Below are positions 21,601 to 33,657 of a stretch of 64,000 bases of DNA, piece after piece. The notes under the pieces were generated by a model. The model was not told the origin of the DNA and did no database searches. It was given only the letters and a program-made list of their open reading frames with translations. The stretch's first letter is position 1; each line of letters opens with the position of its first letter. The translations under genes were made by a program, and so were the position numbers. This DNA is from Gliomastix tumulicola. Its lineage: Eukaryota; Ascomycota; Sordariomycetes; Hypocreales; Bionectriaceae. Location: contig BCHX01000004.1 of the NCBI GenBank assembly GCA_001599755.1, positions 3,410,001 through 3,474,000 on the forward strand, in the 5' to 3' direction.

Positions 21601-24504
21601 ACCACGGTCACGCCCTCCAGGGATCCCCAGGACAATCTCCGTCTTCCTGGCCTGCCGCGCATGGACAGGCACTCCGTCAGGTCTAGTCTAGCGGAGAGCC
21701 GCAACTCTACTCACCTGCTGGAGGCCTCGTATAGGCTCGAGGCTCTGAGCCGCCGGTCGATGCTCAGCAATGCCGGGAGCCGTGTCAGCTTCCTGACCGT
21801 CTCGCACCCGACAAGCCAGATCGGCAGTCCTACGCCGCCCGACACAGATGAGTCTGACAATGAGGAGGCCATGGAGATTCCCATGATACTGAACCAGATC
21901 GTCGATATGCCCGTTGCGCCGTCATTGTGGAGGGTCGATGTGCCGTCTCCCGTCATCATCGCAAGCTACCCCAAGCTTTGGTCTCCGACGCTGGAGCGCG
22001 CAGCCGACCCCTGGTTTAATACGTACCTTACCTCGCAGAAGGCAGACGCCCAGCCCACCCTCAGGAAGGCCACCCAGCCTCCTGAGATCGAGACATCAGA
22101 GCTCTGGAGGCCCGTTCCTCCGCCCAAGCCCCAGACAAACGTCCAAGGACTATGGAAGCGCACCTCCGCTCCAGCCTCAAAGCCGGCACCCGCCACGAAG
22201 CCCACGCCCAAGCCCTCCGTGGTGGCCAGAAAGCCGAGCCGCAAGAGCAAGCGGATCACCGAGCTCCCGGACATTCCCGAGAGCCCGCAGCCGCTGCCTG
22301 ATAGCCGGGGCACGCTGGGCATCTTCCAGTTCCCGTGGGGCGAGATCTCCGACGTGGCTACCGTCCCGGGACCGACGTTCACCTTCTCCGCCATGCCGGG
22401 CACGATGACGAGCGGCCACACGCTGATGAGCTCCTTCTTCTCCGGATACGGCCAGCAGGAGGAGCCTAGGCGGGCGGACTCGTACTTCGACGAGATGGAC
22501 GAGGAGGAGAATGCTGGAGACAACTTCTCGGACATTGACAGCGACGACGACGACTTTGACGAGTCGACACTGTGGGAGATTGCCAGCCTTCTGCAGTCCA
22601 ACCAGGTTCCTTCCCGTCAGAGCCTGCTCCCCGGCGAGTGGCTCGGTGGTCGCGGTAATCCCAACAGGCAGTACCTGGAGGCGGAGTCACCTACATCCCC
22701 GGCCTCTCCGCTCCCACCTTGTGAGGCGGTCGTCCCTCTCGTCCTCGATGTGTCGGTGGCTCGTCCTGCGCCTGTCGTCGAGAAGCCAGCGCGCAAGCTC
22801 TGGGAGTCCAAGTCACGGTTCTACCAGGCCACGACGGGCTTTGGTCTTACGCAACCCAGTGCAGCCGTTTGGACCTCGTACACGAAGCCCACACTCGGCA
22901 GCTGCTCCGGAGCCAAGAAAGGGGACTGGACGGAGTCCATCGTGACCGCTGTGACTGGTTCTTTGTGGTCCAAGGCGGAACCTACTTACCCGTCTCGGGC
23001 CCGAGACTCGGGTCTCTGGAACCCCAAGCAAGAAGCTCCCCGGGGGGGCTTCTCACTATGGAGACCTACCTCGCCTATGGCTAAGACTCAGACAGCCGCA
23101 GCGCGTGTCGTCGGCCTTCCGCAGCCAAGCTCGGCTGTCTGGGCCTCCTTGAGTGACTTGCTTGCTGACGGCCCCAAGTTCAAGAAGACAGAGTCATCTC
23201 GACCTCCTGTTCAGGCCGCGACTGGGTCTTTGTGGTCCAAGCGGGAACTCTCTCTGTCTTCGCCACCAGCATGCACCTCCAGTCTCTGGAGCTCTATTAA
23301 GCATGATCCTTCTCAGACTGCCCCCCTCACGTTATGGAAACCTCTCCCAGTGGCCCCTTCGGCTATGAAGGCAAACAAGGTCACAGCAGCAAACTTTGGT
23401 CTTCCAGAACCAACTGCTTGGGCCTCCTACACCGACTCACTGGGAGATGGCCCCAGAGCAAAGAAGACCGCTAGGACCGAACCTACCGCAACAGTGGCTG
23501 GATCGCTGTGGGAAATGCCAGACGCGCCCCGGTCCTCTCCCGCGACGGGCCTCTGGCGGTCTAAGCGGAAACCTCGCCTGACCTTCTCCATCGCACTGTG
23601 GGAGCCTCTTGTTTCCGCGACCGCTCAGCCCGTGTACAAGACACTTGCAGGTTTCTGGCCTCAGCAGCCAAGCCAGGCTACATTGACCTCCTCCTCCTCC
23701 ACCACCACCACGCTGGTCCTTGACCGTGCCATGCCGAAGAAGCTGGCTGTTCAGCCTGCTGTGGTCCTGCCCCTGTGGTCCAAGGAGAAGCGTGGCCAGC
23801 CTTCATCTCAACCGGATTCCGGTCTCTGGACCGCCAGCACTCCTCAACGCCGCCGCAGCCATGACAAGGTCCCCAGCCTCGTCTCAGCTCCACGAGACGC
23901 AGACATGGCGTCTCAGCAGCATCGCCTTGAACCCAGCCCAGCCCCACAAATCACATCGTCCACTCTCTGGAGGAAGCCCGAGCGCGTCGGAGGAACCTCG
24001 GCCCGCCCCAGCTGGATCCGCATAAATATCCTCCCAAATAATTTTGCATCCAAGAAACCCGCACCTTCTTCCTCCCTCCAACGCATCACAGCCTCCGAGG
24101 CTGACTGGGCTGCCGCGCTCACCGAGGCCATTGCGGCTTCCGCACGCGCCTCGGGGCCAATTGGAAATGGCAAGTTCCTGTGGTCGAGCCTGAGTCGCCA
24201 GAGACGAGTGCCGCGCGTGCATGTCGACGACGAGCCTCGTCTCTGGGCGCCCGTCTCCAAGGACGACGATGCCACCTCGCTGCCCGACGAGTCTTCTTCC
24301 ACCTTGCCCTCCCTGCCTGCCATCCCACACCACCACAAGCACTCCAAGTCGGTGGCCCCGCAAGACCGAAAGGACTCGAAATTCCTCGCCGTCCCAGCCG
24401 GCGACGAGTTCATCGGCCAGGGTCTCTGGTGCCGCATAGAAGCCTCGTCGAGGGTGAGTCTGCTGGCCAAGCAAACCGACTGGATCATCCGCTGCACCAT
24501 GTAG
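17914..24504 (+). CDS. Giant seven-membrane-segment protein with long disordered tail and LW-motif repeats
   Basis: Three exons, 17914-17960, 18018-18570 and 18655-24504, total 6450 nt and give 2149 residues. The first 230 residues contain about seven hydrophobic segments (IVANVASNAIILF, LLLVVFLAAAGLWAFIDFVV, LGFAAAFDQ..FLLWAAV, IIVLRFILGGVFVGL, LLLPLGITVVAVDGALALAFLA, LLLAIVAFGAWTALSAPMIL, LPAVGLLILVGVVMI), ending in MICRADLVLE. About 1900 Ser/Pro/Arg-rich residues follow, predicted disordered and presumably cytoplasmic. They include an Asp run near residue 890 and a coiled-coil-like stretch (ALMMIEDQLKRLEHSDQQSA). From about residue 1290 the motif LW recurs many times (SLWSK, SGLWNP, SLWRP, TLWKP, GSLWEM). 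Within this lies an approximately 90-residue supra-repeat. I know no named family. A receptor-like or scaffolding role is speculation. Confidence 0.85.
18582..18612 (+). repeat. (CT)n microsatellite in intron
   Basis: About fifteen CT units fill the polypyrimidine part of the second intron (18571-18654) of the giant membrane-protein gene. Confidence 0.9.
20722..20759 (+). repeat. (GAC)n coding microsatellite (poly-Asp)
   Basis: A GAT/GAC trinucleotide run encodes nine Asp, a Val and two more Asp in the disordered tail of the giant membrane protein. Confidence 0.9.
22843..23900 (+). repeat. Imperfect ~90-residue tandem protein repeat (LW supra-repeat)
   Basis: Units begin at GL-x-x-P motifs at nt 22843 (GLTQPSAAVW), 23113 (GLPQPSSAVW) and 23398 (GLPEPTAW), with a degenerate unit at 23650 (GFWPQQPS). 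Spacings are 90, 95 and 84 codons. Each full unit carries W-[AT]-S-[YL]-[TS] then a Lys-Lys pair, then GSLW, then a second S/G-LW and a third LW-[RKE]-P. The copies are diverged at DNA level, so the repeat is old rather than a recent duplication. Confidence 0.75.
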
Positions 24505-25802
24505 GCGAACACACAACTTCCCTCACAAGCTCATGACTTGATGTGTATGATCCGGCGCACCTCGCTTTTCCTTTTCCTTTTTTTCTTCCCTTTATTCACT
24601 CCCCGATTATTTGACAGACATAGACAGACAGCTATTACTTTTTTTACCATATTCCCCAGGCCCGTCCGTTCCCTTGCCCTCATGAAAAAAAATTAACCAT
24701 TGTGACATATCAACCCTTGATTCACTCTGAAATTTACCATCTTGCTCCGTGGTTCATTTCTATTTTTATACAAGGAAGATCAACCTCGTCCCCTTACTCA
24801 CCGGTGCATTCATGTGCTTCAGTGCACAGAAATGGATGCGCTGGTCCATTGATTTGGACTACATTGCAAAACTTTATCATGAAACTCCTCGTAAACTTGT
24901 CACTCAGCAGAAACATCTGACATTTGTATCTAAAGACGAAGAAAATCTAGAGTGAAAAGGTTTCTCTGTATCAGAGAGGTCATAAAAGCTCTATCCATGC
25001 ATTCATGATCGACGACGTGGAAGACGAGGGAAAAACGAAAAAGAAAAACACGAGAAAACAGAAAAAAGAAGAACTCTGCGCCGATGCTACATGACCAGTC
25101 CGTATGCCTTTTGACTCATATTCCCTTTTTTTTTTTACCCAATTCAGGCCCTGTGTGTGATGAGCCTGTTCCCTTTTTTTGTTCATGAAGAATTTCTTGT
25201 TTCTGCCTCTTCCAATTCTGTACTTTGCGACGTAATCAACCTCCCCTTTTCTTTTCTTCACTTTACCCTCCTTCTCGAAACATTTCGATCCTTAGTTTAT
25301 CCCATGTTCATGTGAAACAACCGTATCAACATTTCCCACCGTCGCTTTTTATTCCTCTGATCGGATGTGTGTGTGTGTGTGTATTCGTCAAAGTAATCAT
25401 TAGTCTCTTGACAAACGTGTCAAGGAGAGACTTCGAGCTCAAATTCCAGCAGACAATCATGAGACGGACCAAATGCAACGCGAGGTGTTGCAACCGTTCC
25501 ATCATCACCCAGACAGGGTGGTGGTCTTCTGTTCAAGGGTCCTCGAGAAGGTCTCAAGGTTCACCCCACGTGGTCCGGTTTTCGTGGTCCCGGGACGAGT
25601 AACGTGCGGACAAGTTCAAGCAGAGCTTGCTTCTTGACCAAGTAGCCAACCCTGAGATGGGCGTAAGCGGTGGCATGACGGCGTATGACAAGCCACCACC
25701 TGTGACTGAAACTGGAGAAGAAAATCGCAAATCGATATTGTACAAGGGTGAGATACAGTGTAGACAGAGGTGCTACCTCTGGGGTTGAATCGCATAGTCC
25801 AT
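24505..25802. other. Convergent 3' flanks
   Basis: Region between two convergent stop codons, with many T/A homopolymers and a short GT microsatellite (about 25366-25382). No coding region supported; it presumably contains both 3' UTRs. Confidence 0.5.
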
Positions 25803-28800
25803 TCACTGGACTGCCATCAGACGGATACGTCGGGCCATCGCGGATGACGGAGAGTTCTGTGGTGAGGTTTCGTCGACCAGTGTGTTTCCCCGACTCTTAG
25901 TGATACGCCGTGGGGGGCTCGCAGCTGGATCATCGAAAACCTTGGTGAACGCAGGGCTTGAGTCGAGCTGACGCTCACGACGTGGCGTTCCTGCTGGGGT
26001 GTTGGTGATCTGATCGGCGCGTCGTACAGCATCCGAGAGCACATCCCGCAGGTCACTCGCCCGTTTGACGAGGACCTTGAGGCTGTTTGTGTCAAAGTGC
26101 ATTCTCTTAGATGCGTTGAGGTTTTCGGCCAACGACTCCTGAATGGAGCTCTGCTGCATAGCCTCAACCACGGTCCTAACCACGCCATTCACGTCATTAG
26201 GCTTGTGAAGCCTTGGCTCCGGAGTCTTGGGACGATTCTGCCTGTTAGGCAACGCTTGGTCTTCTGGCAGGGACCAGCTAACACCAAAAATGTCGTCGTC
26301 TGGGGAGAAGACTGAGCGTCGACGAGGTGATGGGCGGTCTCGGATAACTGCCGTCTTGGACATCACAGGCTCATGCCCGTCAAGAGCGGCATCGAGCTTG
26401 TCCAACGATGCCAGGTCAGCTGGCTCCTCGAATGAGCGATCATGAGCCTCGAAAGCATCCATATCCACGGATGATGAGCAGTCGTGGTCTGCCTCGAGCT
26501 CATCGTCATCAGGGGATGCGAGTGCAATGATGCCCTCAGCTTCCTTCCACAAGCTGCGATGTCTGCCTTCAAGCAAGTCCATTTCTCGGGCATGCCGACA
26601 CAGACGTTGCAGATCATTGACCAACAGCGACAGCTCTCGGATTTGACCTGAATGCGCCTTGACGCTAGGCTGCGTAGCTTGGATACGCTCAGGCACCGCA
26701 AACATATCATCCTCCGAGTTATCCGTGCCATTACCTCCGCCGAACTCGAAGTCATCGTCCCAGTCTTCGCTAATGGGTTTCGTACCGGTGCCCCATGTCC
26801 CGAATTTCGAGCCTCCCGACTTCGTCTCGTCTGGGCCTTCGTGCACGACAGGAACGCTCTGACTTCGAACATGAGTGGGTGTAGGACCCTTCCGAACTGA
26901 GGAGCGGCCGCTCCTGGCGTCCACTTCTTGGTTGTTGTAGGCAGTTTTCGGTCGTAGTCCAGGTTTGCTGGCATCCGTCCTCTCCTGCACAGACGGTTCA
27001 CTCCAATCGAACAAGTTGCTGAGCGGCCTCTCATTACGAGAGTCGCTCGAGTTAGTTTCTGCTACCCCGTTGCCACTGATGTTGGCAAGAGCAAGCCGCA
27101 CGTTGGGATTAATGCCGCGGGCATTAAGCGAGCTTCCTTTCGAGGGTGGTGAAAGAGCATGGTGAGGGAATTCATCGTCCCGGGTCCAATCCTCGTCGAA
27201 GTCGTCATCTATTGAGAACCGACCCAAGTCCTTGCCGATTGAGTCTGTGCTAAACCGAGGCTCCGTAGGAATGTCTCGGCTAGCCGGCAGGAGATCGAGG
27301 TGCGGAGCAGAAGAGACAGGCGTTTTGGATGCCTCGTCCTCTTCCATAATCCTGTTCGCCGGGTTCCACTCTCTGCTGAGAATCTCCTGGATGGATAGAC
27401 GCTTTGACTTCCCATTGCTCGTGGTGCTGGGAGGTGAGCCGTCGTAGAGCGAATCCAGGGGTGTTTCCACGCTCCTCACGCGACCAGACGCGGCTGTGCG
27501 GAACGAGTCGAACATGGTGTCGCTCTTGAAGTCGGTGTCATCCTCATCGCCTGAGATGAAGTCGCGCTGGTCACCGTCAGATCCCTCCATCGTATACCAC
27601 CTCTCATTTTGTTGCTGTCTGAGATGTTTGGATTGTGACGCAGAGGTGGAGTTGGCACGGCTGCTCGAGGGCTGATTTTCTTCAAGTGGGTGCTGGGAGG
27701 AAGCCCCGCCAGCAGACCCTAATTGCGGTGATTCGGCCTGGAAGCTCATTAACGGCAGGGCTGGTGGGGATGCTGGGGATGAGAAGTTCCTCGTTCGCGA
27801 TGAAAGTGGTGAGTCGGGTTTTGTTGCAGAAGTCGCTCCTTGCTTTGCTGAGTAAAGGTAAGGATTGGGGGCGTAATCCTTCTCGGGATTGGCATTGGCG
27901 CGTCTCGAAACTACGGATGGTGAACCAAAAACAGGGTCTGACACATGCCGGTAACTCTCCTTCTTTGGCGTTGAACCACGCTTTGGCCGTCTGATGCTAC
28001 CAGAGGCTCTTGATACCAGCTCTCCGGCCGACGAGAATGTCATTGAGATTGATCTTCTCGTTTTCCTCGAGGGGGTGTTGTCGGCGCTGGTGGGGCTGGC
28101 ATGCTGAGGGCTCTGAGAGGATGGTCCGGGCTCGGCCTGAGAAGCTGGTGTGTCCTCGACGCCGGGAGGGGTCGAAGCAGAAGACACCATGGCCGGCTTG
28201 ACAAGATGCGCCCGGGGCTGGTAACGAAATCTCTTGGGAAGAATACGCTTGGGCCCGTTGCTGGCGCCTCGGGCTTGGGGGGTTATCTCCTTGATGCGGT
28301 CAAGGGCACGCCCGGCAGCTGTGGTCTGAGAGTGAAAGAACGAAGCCCAAGCACCCCGGGGCTTGTTGGTATAGTCGCCTGGTAGGGAGGAGGGCAGGAG
28401 AGCCTGGTGCCGCTCAGGTCCAGCTTCGATCGATGTCGTTGAAGAGATATATGGAAGGTCTCGGTCCAGGTTATGAAGGGTAGCGGATCTCTGGTGGCTT
28501 GTAGCAGGTCGACGGAGGTTTAGTAGGTTCGAGTTGGCTCGTCGTCGGGAAACTGGAAAAGGGTCGTCTGCAGTGGACGGTGTTCGCTTGACAAGCTTGT
28601 TCGGGGTAGGCGGTGTGTTGAAGGAACGTGATTGTGGCAGAATCGGTACGCCAGATGCGTGGGAAAAGGCAGCAATCGACGAGTCGGGTCCAATGCTGGA
28701 TCGTTCGCTGCCGTGCTGTGAGAGAGGGCGGAGAGAGAGCCTCTTGATCCACGACCCATTAGATGAGATGGAGGCTCTCGGGGTTTCGGAGATGGTAGCA

Positions 28801-29301
28801 AAGGCAGTCTGCTCCCCTTGCCTGGAGAGCGACTGCCTCCTGCTCAGGGATTTCGGCGATGTGACCTGCGCGGTCCGAGGTCGCTGGTAGCGAGACAGCG
28901 GTGGGCGCGAGACGACCGAAGGGTTGGCTATAGTGTGGTATTGCGGCTCTTGTACGCCGGCCGACGGAGCAACAGAACTTGTTCCAGGTCTCGAGAGGGA
29001 CACGGTGTGCACTCGACGGTTTGATCTCGGCTCGTAGGTCTGTGATGCCGAAGTCGAGTGTGACAGTGGGCGGCGGGCAGTTGTGGGAGGATGAGGGTCG
29101 AGGGCCTCGCCGAAGACCAAGCCCGTGGCGGCGGCAGCAACAGCAGTTCCCGTTCCAACCAGCTAGAAGAGGGCACGGCCAGAGTCAATGCATTGTCCCA
29201 ACGGCAGAGGAATGTGGAGGAGATGGCTTGGGGACGAGGCTTGAACCTTGGACGAGAAGGGCAGGAAGGACATGGAAACTTACACTTGGAACAGTCTGCA
29301 T
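25803..29301 (-). CDS. Large Ser-rich acidic protein of unknown function
   Basis: Exon 1 is only 18 nt (29301-29284, MQTVPS), followed by a 121-nt GTAAGT..TAG intron and a single exon 29162-25803, giving 1125 residues. Right after the splice lies LVGTGTAVAAAATGLVFGEALDPHPP. The next 600 residues are Ser/Pro/Arg-rich and probably disordered. Acidic-aromatic motifs follow (EDWTRDDEFP at about 667, EDWDDDFEFGG at about 808). A helical segment (QIRELSLLVNDLQRLCRHAR) at about 850-885 and a C-terminal helical part (VVRTVVEAMQQSSIQESLAEN) complete it. The WDDDF-type motifs recall scaffolds of the septation/mitotic-exit network such as Byr4/Bfa1, but I cannot support orthology. Start rests on the splice that joins the frame; there is no ATG at the upstream end of the long frame. 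Confidence 0.75.
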
Positions 29302-32300
29302 GATTGCTGGGAGTTACTGCCGGAGAGGAGCCATGCACGCGAGCAGGCTAGAGGAATGAAGTCGTCAAGCTTGGTACTGGCGGAAAATACATTGTTCGAG
29401 CCGCAGACACCTGGTGCTTGGTCGCCCGAGAATCGGTGTTGGTGGTGGCGGTGTCCTCGTGGCCGACACAGGAGAAACACGGGGAGATTTCGAGGTTCCT
29501 CGTCGAGGTGGGCAGCCGAATTGCGTATTAACTAAGGTGAAGGCCGCAGAACGGGCAGCCTACGGTCACAATTGACTCCAAACGCCAAAGACAAAAGCAG
29601 CCAGCAGCAGCAGGGCTTGGGCTCGCAGAATCGAAGAGGAAAAAGAGAACGGGACGGCCGTGAGGGCGACTTGAGGAGGAGCCGTAGCCGTGAACCGTGC
29701 CGTCGAGACGAAACAAAGCGAAAGAGGGCAAGTGAGAAAGTGAGGAAGCGAGCCCGCGTCGTCCCGTGTCACAGTACATGCACATGCACGGCAGGAAGCA
29801 TCGGGGCGGCGGTCCTGAGTACTGCAAGGTACCTGCGAATCAAAACAGCACTTGATGCGTTGGCTTGCAGTGGAAATTGCCAACTGGGATTTTGCGCGAG
29901 ATGGATCGGCCGGTGCAGGGATGCCGCTGAAGCAACTGAAGCCTCTAAGGTAAGGTAGGGCCTTTCGATGACCTGTAGCGGGCGGGACCACTAAAGCCTA
30001 GCGCTCCAGCCCTGAGCGGTGCTCCGGCGCTCTCCAATTGAGAGCATCCATGGATCTCAGACCGTGACGGCATTTCCTTCATGGATTCCAGGCAGGAGCT
30101 CCTCTCTGCATCTCACCTTCCATAACCCGACCCAACCTATAATGCAGGGACACTCCTGCTTACAGAACACGCACAGCCAGCCCAGCACCATGGCCACTGT
30201 CTCACGCTTCAATGGCAACAGGACTTTCGTCCTGACATCCGGTCAGGGTCATCTCATCTTCGAGAGACATCCTTCATCACAGCTAACGCACGAATCGGCC
30301 GACCCATACGAACAGGCAAGTCAAGGCAGCGATGATCGAGATATCCCACTGCGCACCATCAGATCAGCAGTCTTTCTTTTTTTAATGACGAGTCTGGCTG
30401 GCCTGGCCCCCGAAAGACACCGGCCGGCGTATTATGTATCCGGCCATGCTAACGTTAGGTCGTCATACCATCCCCTGCCTCGATATGCATATAATCCCAA
30501 GGTAATCTGCGTGTCCCCTGCTTTCAGCCCTCCCTCCCCAAATTCGACCCTATGATTTTCAAGAGTCCTCCCCACCATGGAGGCAGCTAAGGCAAGCCGA
30601 TTAGCATCCTGTCCTATCACGACGCCAGTCTGTTGGCTATTGCGTCCAACAAGGTTTCGCCGGCCTTGATTTTGGATGCCTACTTATGCAAAGCAGGGGC
30701 TCCTTGGCATCGATATTGAATTGGACATCTCCTTTTTTTTTTTCTCTCTCTCGCTCTCATTCTCTCGACGGCTGACCGCTCTCGCCCGTCACGGCCGTCA
30801 GAACCCGCGCGCGTATGCTGTGTATTGCTCGCTGCCCGAGGCCGGGTGTTACGGTGCTCAAGCCCGCCCGCTTGACAGAAAGGCTCGCTTCTCAGTCAGG
30901 AAATCATCCCGGCCTCCTATCTATTTCTCTCGCAAGGCAATCCGTCTGTCAGCTCAATGGTCCAAACACGGGCGGAACAGGCCTCCTCAATTCCACCGGC
31001 TGCGCACAGACATGTTCGTCGAGACCCAGAGCATCCAACAACAAATGGTATTGTGCACTGCAACCCTCGCTATCAGTGACTACTCACTTGGTGCGAACTC
31101 TTCTTCCTTGGAAGAGTGTACAGATCAGCACCTATCTTGTATCACATGCGCTCTATGTAACCCTCCTCTTGCCATTGGTGTGAAATCTCGCATCTAGCTT
31201 GAAACCTTTGCGAGATCTGTCCGACAAGTTTTGCCGACCACTGTCCCGTGAGCAACCACACCTGCAAGACGGACGCTCACTCGAGCTGCAAAGGTTCCCA
31301 GGCCGTGAGATCGGCCGCAAGGGCCAGCACGCTACGCTCTGATGTTGTCGTTATCTTGTTTGTTGACGGCTCTTTCGGGGTGGCGGTTGTGGCCGCGCCT
31401 CGGGCGGCCATCTTTACCCATGTTGACGTATTCGGTGCTCTGTCGACGCCGACAGACCTGCAGATTTGTGTTCCCATGTGCTACACACCTACTCAGGAAC
31501 CTGCTCGTACGTCCAGGTGCAAGGGAGTAAGGTGGTATTTCCACCCGTCCGTCCGTCGTCCCTTTGAGATTCCCGGTAGAATTGCTCTCTCTCTTTACGG
31601 AGCAGGTATCCTTGCTTCGCCCCCTCTGCTCCGTCCATAACCCCGGAAACCAAACTCAGCTGGGGTGAGGCTCGCTTTTCATTCCGCTTTCAGGCAACAG
31701 ATCGGACAATAAGCCCTATGAGAGTAAGAACACATGGCAAGGCTCTACGACCCTTCCGCACGGAGTGCCCGTCTCAGCTCCTGGTGAGGGAGGGAGCCGG
31801 GATTGCTGGTTTATTATATAGCCCTCGGGTTACGTTTTTGGCTCTGTTTCACTCCCCTGGGCGGTTTGCCTTCCGTTTGGCAAAGTGTGCTGGTCCACCG
31901 ACGTACTCGTATCTTGCAAGTCGCCTTTCCCATGCATCTGCGAGTCGGTCCATTTCCAATTTTGAGAACCTTCCGGTCCGGGACGTGCGTGCCCGTCCAC
32001 CTTACCTGGACCCGAGAAACATACAATAGGTGCCTAAGAAAACTAGTGGTGATAGTAAGGACCCGACATGGCGTTGACGCCCACGCTTAGAGGGCCCCCG
32101 ACTCTGAGGTGACAACGGCCATGGACTACGGCCATCTGAGTCTAGCGCAGTATCAAAAACATGGAAGTGACTCTTGGGCGATGCATGATAACCCCTCAGT
32201 GAGGTAAGGCGTAGCGTAGCATTCCTCGATCCAGTCCGGCCAGCGCAGCTAAGCCAGTTGGATGGCGAAACCGGTTTCCAGTTCTCGGGGGGGGCCCTCG

Positions 32301-33657
32301 ATCTCGTATTCCCCTAGACCGGGCGCGACGACCCTGGAGTTGTCCGTCCTCGGAACAAACTGGGGGAATCCCTCTTCTTGCAGTGACGTGCTACTGTGCC
32401 GAGCAGCCTAGCTCTTACGACGGTGGAGCGCCGAGCTGTCAGCCTGCTGGAGTCCTTTTTTGATGATCTCGAACCGAATGGTGCTCGAGCCTTTTCATCT
32501 GCGTCTCGCGTGCTGATGCTGAGAGTCAACGAGCCCAAGGTCAACTCTCCGGCCAGCCACGAATCGGCCCCAGGCACACCGCTACTCTATTCAGATGTGA
32601 GACGGCTGGCCGCTTATAAAGTTGGTGGCTGCTGAGACATGCATTGACGAAAGGGTGGCATTCCTGGTTCCCCGTTGACGTGTTGGCTTCTTAGCCTGCC
32701 CTCTTAGCTGGATGGCGTAAGTCACAGTGGGCTCGGCCGTTTCTGCGCTGGCGAGAGAGACTTCCGGTAATAGCGAGCAGTAGCAGCAGCAGCAAAGAAA
32801 GGAAGAACAAAAAAGGATCGCTCGCGCGCTGGAATGTGAGCAGATCGCCTGTCGCGTGCGCGCGCGTTTCTGTGTCTTGGTGCAATCTCGAGCCGTCATT
32901 GGCTACCGGGAATCGACTAAAGAGCTCTGGAACGTTGGACTTGGACGATCGAATGTTCTTACGAGTTTAAGTTAGTCTGAGACTTAACTGCTAGCTGAGG
33001 AGTGGGGGGTCTCGCTGGATCATGGACGGCGATTGGCGTTGAGATTTGGGAGAGACAGTCTTACATTTTGCGAGATGTTGGTCGAGGGCCGAGAGGAGGT
33101 GACAAAAGGACCTGTAGCTGTGCGGCGTTCTGAATAATATTCAATATTTAGGTAAGTAGGATGAGTGTCTGCTAACCCTGGTTGCTCCTCTAGAGAAGCA
33201 GCTGTCTATTGTTACACACAACCTCATCCTCGGCTATCTCTTGATCAATGAGATTTGACTGGCTCTCAAACTTGCTGCCATTAATTAGTCTTGCTGTTTG
33301 CTGCATGCTGAGCGAGTATCTCTGTGCCGTCATTTTATCGGTTCTTAGCACACGAAAACATCAGAAGAGACTGATCTGCTCTGTAATGAGATTATTATTA
33401 GAGGGGTTTTCAGAATGATGATTCGATCCGACAACTTTCGCGGGGAGTGGTGTAGGGTAGCCGGAAGTAGACGAACCTCGAATTTCGACCACCAACGATT
33501 TTGCGCCTCGATTGGCGGGGCACGGATCAACCACGAAGCACGGATTGAAAGCGACACTCGCTGAAATACGACGCCGTCAAGACGAAACCGATACTACGGA
33601 TACCGGGAAATACCAGTAAAAGGTCGCCAGAGAGCTTCGGAGCTCGAATAGGACAAG
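29302..33657. other. 4.4-kb region between divergent genes with no supportable gene
   Basis: Frames such as 30019-30555 and 30676-31197 lack motifs and credible starts. The region must contain promoters and leaders for the leftward Ser-rich gene and the rightward GCN20-type gene. A non-coding RNA or a small multi-exon gene cannot be excluded from sequence alone. Confidence 0.5.

Noticed and set aside
30019..31197. Two plus-strand frames of 173-178 codons in the large gap
   Set aside because: The first begins with GTG rather than ATG; neither has motifs, signal peptide or coding-like composition.
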